64,000 nt of DNA from Parascedosporium putredinis (taxonomy: Eukaryota; Ascomycota; Sordariomycetes; Microascales; Microascaceae), in NCBI GenBank assembly GCA_949357655.1, contig CASHTG010000016.1, forward strand, positions 2,232,001 through 2,296,000. Direction: 5' to 3'. The translations under genes and the position numbers were made by a program. The notes beneath the pieces were generated by a model that was not told the DNA's origin, did no database searches, and was given only the letters and a program-made list of their open reading frames with translations. The first letter of the stretch is position 1. Each line of letters starts with the position of its first letter. Positions 12,901 through 27,024 of the stretch are shown here, one piece after another.

Positions 12901-15900
12901 TGTTTCGTTTCGACGGCGGCTTGTCACAGCCCAAGACACGAATAGTCTCGCTTCCTACTAGCGGCCGCGCCTCCGTTTCCCACACGTTGACTGCTTCAGG
13001 ATGGAAGGAGAACGGTGGAAGCGAGGGGTACGGGGATGGGGATGTAGTGTAGCAAAAGAAAAATCGGGGCGAAGTCGTCGTTCCGTTTAGCACCTAGAAA
13101 GGCGGCCGTTTTTGCGTCACCGCGTCGGGGCGGCGGGTGGATTGTAGGTCATCTTAGCTTGGCTTGACGGTGATGGGACGCCCGAGTTCAATCTGGCTGC
13201 AACTAATGCCGACTGTTAGTTTGATTTCCGGCGGTCGTTCGTATCCGGCCTCGTTTTTGACAGGTTCTGGGTGTGGCCATGGTCCTCGTGGGGTGCTTGG
13301 CCTCTCAGAAGTTGGACTATACCGGCATAATCCCCAACGCTATTTCCCATAGGGCGGTGTCGACGGACAAGGAGAGAAGGACGCCTTGTTTTTGCCGTTG
13401 AGCCCGCCTCACAACCAAACTTGGTGCGTGGAGAAAGAGGTTTCGGCGGCAGGCTCCGGCAACACCGCCTCCCTCTCTTTGGACTATCCCCTTCCGTCCT
13501 GGTCACGACCACCCTGGCGGCCCCTTCTGTCACCGTTCATGGCCAATACATTCGCTATTGCTTCGATACCTTTGTCCCGCGCTCATCGACGAGTAAGCGT
13601 GTTGCCCACGCGAGAAATAGATTGAGAGGCAAGGGGACAACCTCTTTCGGGCCACACTTTACCCACCCAAAGAGGAAAGGCAGATGGGACACACACCCCC
13701 TCTCTCCTCCCTCTTCCTCCGGTCTTGCCTGTGCTAGGGGCGTAGTCCTCTTCAACCGGGACGATGGGCCAAACAGATACAGTACTATCACACAGCATCC
13801 CACCATCCCGGACGTTAGTTTGGGTTTATTAGTCTTCTTCCGTTCCCCTCACCCTCACCCACGGCAAGTCTACAGGCGCGAGTGAACCAGACGACGAGTA
13901 GAAGAAGAAGGAGGAGAAGGGGGAGGGGGTGCCTGGTCTGGCGTAGAGTATCTCGCCGCCCACCGCCCAAATCCGACACAAATCACGACACCATCTTCCT
14001 CCTCCCTTGAGGGATGGCCTTTTCCCGGGAAAGAATATTGGATCGATACCCCGCCCACCCCTCGCCAACGAATCTCGGGATGTTTTCTTTTCTCTCCTTC
14101 TCTCCTTCCTTTTCTCTTTATCTGTTTCTAGCTTCTTGCCGGGGTCCATATCGAGTGGCCTCGCCATTCGTCTCCTCCTTCTCGCTTCGCCTCGTCTTTG
14201 GAACTATCCGGGGACAGATAGACGCCAAGGCCCCTCTTCCCTTGCCATCATATACTGAATTCCCGTTTTCTATCATCGGATGGCAGGGGGCTGGCATGCA
14301 GTACACCCTCTTTCATCTGGACACAGTCCGAGGTCTTGAGATGAACATGAGGAGAGATAGAAACGAACGGTGTCTGAGAGCGTGAAACAGACGGCCATCA
14401 GCAACTAGATACGAGGATGAACGTTCATCAGAGTGCCTCATGAGGGCATCCCAAAGCCATCAAAAGGGAGGGGGACAGGCGGGAGGGGGCCAAGCGAAAG
14501 AAGTCGAAAGCTGGATCTGACAAGAATATCAGACCGGAATTCCATAAACGAGACGGAGACAGAAACCCTCTACCACTCTTTTTCCCTTGGTGTACCCTTT
14601 CGGAATATATCCATCTCTTACATTACCCCTCTCCATTCCTTATCCGATGCCCCGTTTCCTAGTTTCCCGATAGCCGATACACTCTCGTCGCTCTCCAAGC
14701 TCGATATGAAAGGCGTGGGCAGGAAATTGTCTCTCGTTATTTCTCAAAGGTTTCTGCCACTTTTTCTCCTCCTCCCTTAGTCGGACGCATGAATACCGAT
14801 ATATTGAGAGCCACCCTTTACCAAAAGGTGAAGTTCCCGGGAAAATCAGGAGAGTTCAACCTCTGCGGTGAGTCGAAAAATAAGGTACAGTAGAAAGTGC
14901 CAGATCCGGGCTTGGGAGGGGATTTGGTCACTCGTCCTGGCTGGACAGCACGCGAACGCGACGCTATCAGCCACCCTCGTCTCATGTGCGTATTTCCCTC
15001 TTTCCCTCTTTTTCCCACTTTGCTTCTCTTCCTTCCTCTCAGAGTGGTGTGAAGAGCCAAGGCACAGCAAGGTACCCTTACCACCATAATACCCCACGTC
15101 ACGGCCCTGCTTGGATGGAGCCGCCTCCCGTTACGACCTACTTTCTAACAAGGAAGGAAAGAGACTAAAACTACGGTAAATCTAGATTAATTGTTCTAGT
15201 GTAAGACGGGTTTGAGATAGTACGGAGGAGGGGGCGTGTGGGGCGGAAGGAGAGAAAAGAAAAGTCACAACGGAGACGGGTAGCCTGAAGCTATATCACC
15301 AGGTATTTGTCAAGCTGTTCCTTTTCATCCGTTGATCCTCCAGCCGGTGGCAAAACGAAGGAGCGAGAAGAGGAGAGATGGAGAACAAGGCCACCGTGTT
15401 CGAGGAACTCCTCCGCCTGTTTCGCCCTCTCCGGTACCGTTTTTCTTTTCAGCCTCTCTATCCGCTATACCACCTCCTCTCGCAATACCTCGGTGAAACA
15501 CAAGCGTGGGCAGGCTGAACCAAGTTTACCCATGACTTTCAGACAAGATATGCCGAAATAAAAGGCTTCTTAAGGGTTAGGGGAAAGAAACTAGGGCATT
15601 GATGGAGGGGGTACTGCCAGATACCGAGAACGGGCAAGGGCGTTTGTTCCTTCGCAAAACCTGAAGAAGTCATTTGTGATCATGGCTAATATTGCGGTAT
15701 AGAGAAACCAAGGCGTTTGTGGGGGACGCCAAACAGACTAGAGACCCTGTGTTTCGCAGCTGCTGTCAAGGAACTGGGATCGACTTCGTTCCGCCGTTCT
15801 CGAAGCTTTGATCATGCGCAGAGAGCGGCGGGAGATCCATGCTTTTTTCGCTCCGCATCGGCATGAACGACATGCTAACAAGCCGGGGGGCGGTTCCTTT

Positions 15901-18900
15901 CAGCAATCTCAACACGAAGGCCCATGAGCAGAAAGAGTCAATACCGGACATTTCTTTTCCCTTCTTATTATTATTGCTACTTCCTTTCAAGCTAGACGAC
16001 CGCATAGTTTCCCAATCCAATATTCGCATCCTCGGCATCCCGGGGAGAGAGGTAGGCCCGCATTCATAATTGCTCGTACCCAACGAGGCTTCCGCTCGAT
16101 ACGATGGCCCCCGTCTTGAAAGCACGGCTCGGAAACTTTTCACTTTTTTCTTCTTTTTTCGGTTCCTTCTCGAAAGGACGGCACCTCGCTCCTCGAAAAC
16201 TCACAAACTCGCAATCAAAAGAGTCATGCTATGGGCCCCTCCATCTCTGATCTTCCTGGTATGAGAGCCAAGCGGGGCGGTGAGAATCTGGAGCGGAATA
16301 CGAGGCCCCCTCTAGGGGGCGTGGATAAGTGTTGGACTTCATCGACGGTCCAGCATCATTCGCCCGGAGAGAGAGATATATAGAGGGAAGGTGATGGACT
16401 GGTGCCCGAGCTCTGCCTCTCCTACGTCGACACATACACACACTCCCTCCCCTCTCCCCCTCGCTATAGCATGAAGAAGGGACAGTTTGGTAAACCAGGC
16501 ACGATCCACACCGGAACCTGTTTTCCACTCTCTTTCTCTTTCTCTTTCTCATGTTCCGAGTCCTCCGTATCTGTCCTGCCCCGCGGCGCGCGCAGAGGGG
16601 GCTGATGATAGCCCAGTCCTTGGAGCGACGTTTTATCCTGGCCCGTCTCTTCTCGAGTTGCCCGGATATACTCGTCTCTCTCAACGCCTACCCTCAATCT
16701 TCTCCGCTCCGTTTTTCTTTTTCACTCTTCTCGTTGTCTTTTCCCGGTGTTTTGAAGCACCGAGTGAAGCAGATCACCGTAAGTGGGGGTGTTGTAGCAA
16801 GGAGGAAGGAAGGGAGAGAGCGACGCCAGCCAGTGATGGGAAAATCGGAGTCTCCTTCAGCCGGTTTACGGAAAAGGTAAGAAGAAGAGAGAAAAGCTGG
16901 GCTCGAGACAAATCGGCCGCCGGCCAGACGGTAAAATGGGCTGAGACTTAATGCTAACAAGAGGATGGTTTATGCGCCACAATTTCTATTCTTTCTTTTT
17001 CATTCTGCTTTTATTTGTTATTCCTCGTTTCTAGTGCTTTCTTCATATAAAAATTTCCATTCTCGGGATTTTACAGGTTTACATCTCTTGCGTTGGTGCC
17101 TCGTATCTCGCATCAAATGTTGGTCGGAGAGTCTTCAGACGTGCGTATCGTTTCCCAAGGACTACAAGTGCGCCTAGGAGCAGTGCCTTGCGTGTGACCA
17201 CAAACAAGGTTGCAGTGCAAAAACATCAGATAGGAGTGCGAGGCTTCTCTTTTCTTCGAGCAGCTTGCTAGAAGATGCCGCCGTACCAAGCGTTACGAAG
17301 GTAACTTCTGGCAATATACGACCAGTATCCCGACCTTCCTCGTATCAGTTTTTCATGGCTAGTCATTTTCCACGCACTATCCTCTAGCCTGGATCGTTTT
17401 GACGCCACCGGCACTCTGCGATCTTTGTAGAATACCCTTGTATCTTTTCAATGAGGAAGGATAAGCAGGACGCCAGAGACCAGAGCCAAAAGAAACCATG
17501 ACTTGTGCAACGACTGCGTGGGCGAGACGCGACTTATTTTTGAAGTATCCGCGAAAGGAAGCACGCGACGCACTATTGACCTTACCCGTCACCGCCGGGC
17601 TTTTGTACCAATAGATGGACCCGACGGCGAAGTCCGTCATGTCTCAAGTTGAGAGCATCCGCACCCTCCTCGGCCTTGATACATATGAATGCCGTCCTCT
17701 GTCAGTCGTGCCCGTCACCCCGTCACGTACTGACGCTACACTTTGCATCCCATACTGCCAAATCTTGATCCACAAAAGGCCTTGGCCAAGGTATGGAAGG
17801 AAAAGAGGAGAGTATCAAGATTAGAGAATGGGGTAAAGCAGGAGGGTGAAGGAGGGACTCGCTACACCACCCGGGCAACAGAAAATCTGAGCTACCCAAA
17901 AGGGCTCACCTTGGCTCCCACAAGAGTCTTAACGACTCCAAGCATCTCTAGAGCTCGGGCGGGGAACGCTAGAGAAGCAACTGGATCCGGTTGCGAGGGG
18001 CACGGCAGGAGAACCGGAGTATGAGCTGCGTTCGTGTCGCCCGGTAGGCAAAAGTTTCCCCACTCTTCTTCTGGCCGTGGTATCTTCTCCGTTTCCTCCT
18101 CTTGCCCTTCTTACCTCTCCGTCTTTCCCACCCTTATCCTGTAGCCATGTGATGCCGGGATAGAAAGGGTAGTAGTAGAAACATGGGAATTGGTCCACTC
18201 TCCCCTGCGGCTCGTCGGGGAAGGAAGGCGGGAGTATGCCCAAGAAGTCGGCGGTATAGCAGCACACATTTGTTGTCGCTGCACCATATCCCGGAAACAA
18301 TATAGTTGAGACGTAAACCCTTGATCCAAAGGTTCGAGGCCTCCACTTTTCTGCCAGAGGTCGATGCCATCTTTCAAGCCCTGCACTAGACATGTCATCG
18401 GGCTAGAAAGAAGCAAGGAGTATCCTCCCCACTCTGCAGTTCTCTTTGTCGTTGTCCGCTTTGCGGCTTGACCTCACCCATCATTGCGCTTGCTCCCATC
18501 TCCAGCACAGACGCAGATGGGAAGTTCCGCCTAGCGGAGTGCAGCATCAGCACGGTTTCCCGCGCAAGGGATAAAGAAAGAAGGGAATAAGATAAAAACA
18601 GCAACGGAAAAAACCCCGGACAAGACATAACAGAGTCCGCGCGCAAGCGCATCATGACTCACGGACGCCGTCAACCCTTCCAGGCGACTTTAGGAGCGGG
18701 CTAGCGAAGCAAGAGGTGCGAGAAATCCCATTTCCCGGATCCCATCGAGAGAGAGAGACCTAAGGAGTTTAATGGCTGCCGAACGAAAAGGCGACGATCA
18801 GAGCCGCTTTCCCACTTTCCTCCTCTCCTCAAAGAGGGTTTTCGTCATCCATTCATTCATCTCATCCTTCTTCCAGTTATTGCATGCATTGCCGAGAAGA

Positions 18901-19999
18901 GAACACGTTGGTGTTGAAAGTTGGGTGCCTAGTCTAGACAGATTAGCTTCATACTGTTCTTTGACGGTCAAGAGCGAATAAGGGCGAGGGCGAGGGGGAA
19001 GGGGGGTGAACAATCCATGCATAACGGGAAGCGAGTGGATAAGTCGCCTCTTTGCTTCCTCATTCGTTCGGCACGCTAAAGCTAAGTTTGAGGCGAGTCG
19101 AGGAATTTCAAGCTACTGTGGAGCCGAGGACGGCACAGCAAGGCACGGGGTATGACGGGGTGAAAGAGAGGGAGGGAAAGAGGAAAGAGAGGCTAGTGGA
19201 GAGTGGGCGTGAGGAATAAAGAAGGAGAAAGGAAGCCAAGAAGGACGAGGGTGGTAGAGGCGAGAGGGGTTTCCCGGGTCTCCAACAGCGGAAAGCCGTG
19301 CCTCGCCGGGACGGACGCAGATAGAGTGCAAGCGGACGACGGATGAGGCAAGTAATGGGTGACAAACCCCATAAGAGGAGAAATAGCCCGACGTGAGGCC
19401 GAAAAGCCGCAGTCTCCTACTTGTTGGTTTTCTGGGAAGAGGTTAACGGAGAGTTGCGGCGATCGAGTTATGTGTGTTATCTGGTATCTTGTTCCTGAAT
19501 TCGGATGCCTTGCTTCCACCCTCACGCTACGGTTTGCCCGCTATCTGGGCCATAACCATTCTCCCCATCCCAATGGGACCAAACTCGTCTTATTGGCACT
19601 TGTGAACCAAGACTTCTGTTGTTTTTGCTAAAACGTGCTGACCCAGGGTCATCCTCGAGCCCGCGCCCGCGGTTCGCACAACGCACATGTGGTGCACCTT
19701 CGACTACGCAACGTATTGTGGGAGCGATGAGAATATGAATCCGGGTGATTGAACATCTCGTTTCCGGATACTCTAGACTGGGTACACTCGCCTGAGACAC
19801 GAGCACGCATCAAACACGACCCGGACGGAGCACCTCCTGGGCGGCGAGACCGGGGCAGAAGAAGGAAAAGGGAAAGCCGGGCAAATGCGCCACCACGTTG
19901 TGCAGAGGCAAAGAATCCTTTTTCAGAGCCCGGTATTCCGTAATGGAGCCACAAGAGCCCGCGAAAAGAGGGAGGGGACGGGTAAGTCAGAGGGCATGA
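9948..19999. other. Gene desert, part 1
   Basis: No open frame here resembles a protein family. The longest (about 190-230 codons near 11600-12300, on both strands) are low-complexity products of purine-rich DNA. No tRNA, 5S rRNA or snRNA signature was found by eye, and no inverted-repeat-bounded element. Base composition looks balanced, so there is no AT-rich RIP-like block. The visible content is a CTT microsatellite, TAGG repeats near 10375, alternating polypyrimidine and polypurine patches, and a 6-bp GCCCCC/GGGGGC hairpin at 16305-16320. The first few hundred bases are probably the 3' UTR of the preceding gene. Confidence 0.6.
10125..10148 (+). repeat. (CTT)8 microsatellite
   Basis: Eight perfect CTT units, about 180 bp past the stop codon of the GPI-type protein gene and probably within or near its 3' UTR. 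Confidence 0.9.
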
Positions 20000-22900
20000 A
20001 CAACAAAGAAAAAGGGTGTCATGGTGTCGTGTTGCGGCACGTGGACGAAGACACGCGATGTGTCAAGGGACCCGAACCAAACCCGGGCCAACGTGAACCA
20101 GGATGACAAAGAAAGGGTATCTCAGGAACGACAAAGAGAAGGAGGAGGCAAGACAGGAGGAAGCAAGGTACAGCGAGCCTAACGGGTCTTGGCGGGCGAA
20201 GAGGCGTATGAGGGTCCATTTACCCGGATTTCGAGAGGGTTGGTAGTCGACCGGCGAAAGACTATTGGTGGCCCAAGAAGGGATACCTTTGCGGAACGAG
20301 AAAGCCAAAACCCGTTTGAGGGAAGAGTCTGCTTAGACGGAACCCTACTCGTCCGTAGTTCATCCCGGTGTTCGGGATTTCGCGAAGTGAGTTTGAGGAT
20401 TTGAGTTCGCTTTGAGCCGCACTCTTCTGGATTCTTCGAGAGGTAAACGCAGCCATATGTTTACACTCAGCGTCTGGCATGAAAATGAAGAGATCCGAGA
20501 GGAAGGGAAACGAAACTACGCATGATAATGTGGTGGGAGGATGCTCCTTGTTTGCCATACGACAGTCTGTCTGGGGCCCGAACCAGGTATGCCCACCCTC
20601 TACGTTACAGGTAGGGAAAGAGGGCAGCAAGGAAGAAAAGGAGCGCAGCCAACACACGCACAAGTACGTGGAGAGCGAGACACAGTGTTGTTTTCGCGTG
20701 GCCGAACACCTCAAATCGCTCGTAGGGGAGTAACCAACCCTTGGCTTCATCCCAACTTCATGGACCAACTGGGTGCGGGTTCCCTCATGTCCCACGTGGA
20801 ACAGAGCGTGAGCATGACATTCATTTGTCAAGAGATAAAACAAACTGAGAAATCAAGATGGTATATGGACTGGGACGGGGGATTACTCTCCGAGGGCCTA
20901 TAGTTCGTTGTGCGAGAGTGTCCCGGGAAGTCTTAACCAACGGTGATTTTTGGAAACTCACGCGCCTCGAAGCCTTCTGCCGCACCATGTTTTAAAGGCA
21001 GTTACTCTCCCAAGTCCCCAGGCGTGTATAGACGTTGTATGCGTGTGTGTGTATGATCGGACGGGCTAAACGATCGGAGAGAACACTTGCGGGGATGGAG
21101 ATAGCCATGAATCGCGGACGATGATAGTCTCGCTCGGCGGAGCTTGTCGATCCCGAAGATGGGACAAGTCCCGCCCGGGTGCGAGCCAAGGTCAGCAACA
21201 ATGGAGATAACCAGACTTGGTCATGAAATGTTTGTAAACCACTAGATAAATCCCGCTTTCAAGAGGAGGAAGGAATGGGAAGATGGCGTACGGCCGGCGG
21301 CTAAAGGGGTGTAGGGGCCACCGCCATCTCACACGAGGGGAGCCTTTCAAAGACCAAACGATGCGATCCATTAAGAGTCAGGGTTTGGGGAGAGCGACCC
21401 AAACTATGATTGATCGAGCCATTCTTTTCTAGGGAGATCGTGGATCGTACAACCCCTTCCACTGGGAACGCCATAGCACCTACCTTGGGCAAGGCCGTTG
21501 GAAGTCAAGAAGGTAAAATAAAAACAGTCGGATCCGCGCCGGGGTTCATGCGTCCGTTCCCCTCGACAGTCTAGCCTTTGCAAATAAGATGTCGAGGACT
21601 CCAAACTGGAATGGGTGGTGCAGCGAAGGAGATCTCATCTGATGATGGAAGTTGGGACGGAGCACAGAGGGAAGGGAATTCTGTCTCGCGTGTCCCATGG
21701 TGGGAGCTCAGATCTGCGGGTACGGTAAAAAGAGGAGCAAGCAGAAGAAGACGGAGAAGGAAAGAGTATGGGTGGAAAAAGAAGTCCCCACCTCCATCTC
21801 TTGCCAATTTCAACACCCGTTTCTTGATCTTCGTCTTTTACCATTAGGGCTTCATCCCGTTTTGACAAAGGCCTGAAGATTCGTCAGAGGTGATCTGATC
21901 TCATCCATCTTTATGATGGCCTCTGCCCCTCTGACCCCTGCGGAGGACGACAATCACAAAGATGGGACGGGATCCGCCATGCCCAGTGCAACCCCTTCTT
22001 CCCCAGACGTGCGGACAAGATGAAATCCGCGTGGTTCCGTAAACTTCCCCGTCCGAAACTCGCGATCGCCAAGGCTGTTCGTTCCTTCTGGAATTCTAGA
22101 AGACCGTGGCCAATAAGGCGATGCCATAGGAACAAGAAGATCAACAAGAGAAGATTAGGGAAGAAGGGACGCATACATACTTTGTGTGTCTGAACTTCAG
22201 ATTAAATTATCCGCCGGGCTGGGATAGGGCGCTCCGTGCTCACGTCGTGGGTCGAAGCAACCACGCTGAAGATCGTGTCTGGGGTTGGGCGATCCGCCGC
22301 CGCCGTCGTTCATCGCCGGTCCTGGCCCGCCCATCATCCACCACCAAAAGGAAGAGAAAAATAAATAATGGCGTCCAGTGTGGGAGCCGGCGCAGGTGCC
22401 AGCAAAAAGCGGAAACTTGAAACGGCGGCTAATTTGCGCCCAAACGCAGCTTCGCACTCTTCGACTCCCGACACAACTCCCATCCCAACCCCTTCCCTTG
22501 CTCGCGCCCACCGATTCCTGCCTGACGCAATGCTTTGCGAGAGGCATAATCAGTCGCATCCAATAACGGCCATAAACTGGTCGCTATAGCTCTTCGCAGC
22601 CGGCCAACCCCACTTCTATGCTTGCAGCGTCGGGCGGACAACGAGATACACGATGTCGCGAAGCTGGAGTCACGGCTTGCCGCGATTCTAGGCGGTTTGA
22701 TCAGCAGGGCGCTGTGGAGGAAATGAGAGAATACGTAGGACAGCAGACAGAAAAGAAAGGGAATCACTTGTGCGTGTAAATACGGCACACCAGGTTCGAC
22801 CCGCCGGCCGCCGTTATCCCGATCCCGACACGGGAATCAGGCCACCGGGAGCATCGGGGCCCGCAAGTTGATTTCTGCCCTGCATCCCGTCGTGCGGTAT

Positions 22901-24092
22901 CCGCCCGCAGACTGCACGTTCTTCATGGCGCGCGCCTGCACCATTCATGAATGCAGCCAGACCTTGGTGAGATGATGGTGCAAATCCCAAGATCCGGGCA
23001 CGATGGCCCCAAAACCAAGCTAAGCACGCAAGCCATGCCCCAAGTGCCTGGTCACTGCCACGCCACGTCTTCTGGCCCTGTTCGACGTTTGATTCCTCCA
23101 CTCTCCCACCCCTTTCTCCCTCTCTTTCTTGCAGATAAGAATCCACTATACTACGTTTCCTCTGCTTCAGATTCCTAGTCGCCGCATATCGGTGTGATCG
23201 GACACATGAGGACTAAGAAAAAAGCAAGCGCACAATGTTCTCTGTTTTCTTTTTGCTTTGGGATATTGACGCCGATCGAAGGGTGGGGCCCCTGCCTTCC
23301 ATGGAAAAAGCACGGGGATGCTTCACCTCAGTATTCCCGACGAAGTGGGAGATTGATGCACTGGAGGAGGATTCGCTCCGGAACTGAACCAGGCTCTTTC
23401 TGCTTGTCTCTTCCTTCAGCCGTGGTTAGTGAACTTGTCGCCAATGACCGTAGCCATGCCCCTTATTCAAATGGCGATGACCTGTGGGATGGGACCATTG
23501 CTTCGAAGTATCTGCGGCCAAAGTAGGTGGCGAGGACACCTTTGAAGGCATCAAGAAAGGGCCGCCGTGGCTTAACCAAGGTTTCCCCTTAGAGCCATTC
23601 GAGGAGAAGGGCAGCCGAGAGTCGATAATTGGCCAGTAGCATTGTAATGCAAAGTGAGGGTCGGTGTGAAAGGGCCAGAGGGGGAATGGCATGGGTGCAA
23701 AAATGGTCCAATGGGGCTCTAGCAAAGTGCTGATTCCTGTCTTATTTGGACGCACACGGCTGGGTCGTGAGTGCTGTTCCCTTTGGTGGGGTCAACTTCG
23801 GAAGCCCTTTCACGGGGCTGCTTGTCTGCACCTCGCAAGCCACGTTTGCTATCGACGCCATCGTATGATAGGTATCGAGGGTCGGGCTTATGAGATGGTC
23901 AAGTGTACCGAGGGAAGTGGGTGACAAAAAAATAAAGAGGGACCGCAAAGACACCTTGCTTGCTTGCCTAGCAAGCCTAGTAGAGTAGGTTTCTCGTCAC
24001 CTCATCTTGTGCGGATATATCTCGGTCCTAATGCCCCTGTACCCTTCATTATAGACATTGCTTGCTCGGCGTGTCCCGTTATTTTTGTCACC

Positions 24093-24103
24093 TACTTCGT
24101 ACT
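24093..24103 (-). repeat. AGTACGAAGTA motif, exact copy (reads TACTTCGTACT on +)
   Basis: Exact reverse-complement copy of the 11-mer found at 27014 and 30415. Confidence 0.6.
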
Positions 24104-25763
24104 TTTTGCTGATGGATGGTGGATGGATCAATAGCATATCCTTGGGGGTGTAAAAGCGCAACAGGGGATCAGACAAGTCAAGTGGGCAGAGGCAAAGAGG
24201 GTCTTCCCGAGCAAGAGCAGGGTCGACGAGCGACAGCTCGGAAGGGAAGGATCGTGGCAGCTATTTCTATCTCTGAGCGGGTGGGGTTGCACAGTGCCAT
24301 GATTGGTGAGGCTGGGATGCTCCTCCCTAAACATCGAGGTCGAGATCCCCACGCACCGAGTGCCTCCTGCCATTTCTTTTTCGTTCCTCTGTGAGAAGAA
24401 AGTAGTAGATGAGTTAGTAAAGAAGAAAAAGAAAAAAAAAGAAAGGGACACGTTTTTAGAGAGAGGACCAATATTGCGAATATAATCGACAGGCCAACCC
24501 ATTCTTGGTCCGAGGACAATGGGAAGATGTGGAGCAAGACTTGAAGTGATGTGAGAGGGGCCACTACTACACTACCTCTCGGCTTGAACGAAAATCTATT
24601 CTAGATGCAAGCGCGACAAACCGCCTCGGACCATTATTTTCATGGGATTTTCGATCTTGTGCAGGCTCCTCTTGGCGCCCCTTCCAATCGCATCTGCCAA
24701 GAACCATTTCCCGTTTTGACAGGCCCAGCCGGTGCACTCCTCACCCCGGCTCGCCGGCCATGCCCCTCTTGGAGACGATGGCCACTAGCGGTGCAAGGCC
24801 AATCAATCGGCGCAAGAAAGAGGAAAGAATGCAATAAAGGGAGAGAAAAAGAAAAGAAAAGAGAGGAAGACATAAAGTGGTAAATGTGGCAAATGTGCAA
24901 AAAACATGAGGCATGCAGTTTGCCAAGGGCCAGGGCGTAGGGGCCGATGACACCCTGGCAAAGCACCTGCTGTTCCGCGCCCAAGAAAAGTCGTCTAAAG
25001 GCGCCGTAGGAACATCCGAGGATGCAATCGTGTATAAGATTCGGAGCAGCAAAGGAAAAGGAGACAGGAAATATGGAGATTCGTGGCCAATGGGCAATCC
25101 TCAGGCGACCAGATGCGATCCTCCTGCGAGGCCGCCATCGATTGATGTTTCATGGCATCGACTCCAACGCAACGAAGCACCCTGCTGCAGCATGCCGGCA
25201 CTAGGGGAAAGGCAACGTTCAAGGGAAAGTGGATGAGGCGGGGGCAGCCTAGAAGACCGCCAGAACCTCAAGCTGGAAACCTGGTCGAGGGACCCCGTGC
25301 AGACGCCGAGTACGACGCAAGGCCGCCCAAATCCCGAGGCGACGACAGACGGCATCACACTTCGCGTAGCACTTGCGCAGGCGCAAATAAATCCACCATC
25401 TCAGTCAAGTCAAGCATTCCGCTTTTGGGCTCCCTCCCCCTTTCTTTTTTCGCAGCCCATGGTGTTCCGGGCCACAAGCACGCTCCGGCGGCCACCTGTG
25501 TCGCATGCCGTTTGCTCATACCTGTGCCCGTGCGGTTGCTTTTGCGTCAACTCCCATCTATTTCTAGACTTTGGGTTTTTGGGATGTGACCAGGGATTCG
25601 GGGGAGGGGCTCTACGCTACAAGCAAGCATTATGTCTCGATTCTCCCTCGTTGACCTGTTGTCCCGCCACTTATTGGGTGCTATCGCCGCTGAGCATACA
25701 TTGGTATTGTAACTCCATTGCCTTGAAGTATTTCCCAGCCGCCGTCGTCGTCTCTCTCCGCGC

Positions 25764-25784
25764 CCCGCAAAGCAACTTTGCGGG
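25764..25784. repeat. Perfect 9-bp hairpin
   Basis: CCCGCAAAG and CTTTGCGGG separated by CAA. Stem pairing stops at the next base (C opposite C). The stem is GC-rich and could fold in RNA or single-stranded DNA. No T run follows and no gene is nearby. Confidence 0.6.
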
Positions 25785-26470
25785 CGTGGGTGCATGGGCA
25801 TAAATGAGAGATGGTGGGTGGACACTCACAACAGGCTCGCAAAGGCGCAAATCCTCCGAATGCTCCCTTGCCAAAGTGTTACGTCGTGCACGATGATGTT
25901 ACTCGATAGATGGGCCCATGGATAGACCTTCTACCTCCGCGCCATCATTTTGACAACATTGAATCCTACTAGCCTAGTCCCACCTAGGCCCGTGGCCCGT
26001 ATGGGGTGTAGGTGTGTTGGCACAATCTTCAAACTCTTCAGTTGTGCTTTACCACCACCGCTGAGTGGAGGTGGGAAACCGAGTCCGGATCCCTTCCATG
26101 TTGCATGTTTGCGACAGGAGCCGCACGACAGATGACCTGTCAAATCGGCCATCGCAGTCACCAATGCCCTTTCTCAGCATCCACAATCAATGAACAACAC
26201 CGTCTCCCCAGCGGCCTCTTTTCCGGGGCCCGCCCTCTTCTTCTCTTTTCCTCTGTGCCGTCTTTCTTGGAGTACGCCGCGTCAAGGGCCGAATGGAGGT
26301 CAACAGCCAAGGTTGGTCATCCCCGGAAGCAATCGAATGTCAACAAACAAGTTTCCCACATGCCGCACACCTCGTAGGATTCGGCGGTTAATATGAGGGT
26401 TTATGCTGAGAGACACCAGCCTCAGGCTTCAATTCGGCTTTCGCTGAAGGCTATGGGACGCGCTGCCCAA

Positions 26471-26489
26471 AGTACTTCGAACAAGTACT
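26471..26489. repeat. Perfect 7-bp hairpin with ACTTCG core
   Basis: AGTACTT and AAGTACT flank the loop CGAAC. The left half contains GTACTTCG, the same core as the recurring AGTACGAAGTA motif. Confidence 0.5.
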
Positions 26490-27013
26490 CTCACGGAGCA
26501 GCGGAACGCTTCTCAAGTGCCGGGAGGAGCTACCATTGAAAACTGCGCACACCTCCGCTGGAGATGAATGTGACCCTGGGTCGTGTGCTAGGAGAATAAG
26601 ACACCTGAAGCGCAACATCTCAAAGATGCATCAATAGAGGCGGACCTACCAGATTCGGTGTGTTCTTCGCTCTTGTCCCATGGATGGCCTCGGGCTGGCT
26701 CCTAGTGTTGACGCACCCCCTGTCGTTCCAGCGGCCAGCGAACGAGAAGAGTAGTCATCCAGGCATAGGCTCACATATCAATGCCACCGTTCTTGAGCCA
26801 CACACATTGATCCGACGTACACACACACTTGCTTGGCATGGCGGATGAACTACACGAGTAATACAAGCACATGTTCTTTCTTCCATTCACACACCCTTGC
26901 TCCTTGTCATACCCAATCCTAGACCCCTGTCCCGTCCAGTCTCTCTACCCCACCACGACCAAACGCAGGCGAACCTCGACGTGGTTGCCGCCCATTCTCG
27001 CTAGTTAGCTTGA

Positions 27014-27024
27014 AGTACGAAGTA
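27014..27024 (+). repeat. AGTACGAAGTA motif, exact copy
   Basis: Plus-strand copy, followed by an AT-rich TATTA. Confidence 0.6.

Noticed and set aside
16305..16320. GCCCCC/GGGGGC hairpin as a terminator
   Set aside because: Only a 6-bp stem without a T run, and no gene ends nearby; intrinsic terminators are not expected in fungal nuclear genes.
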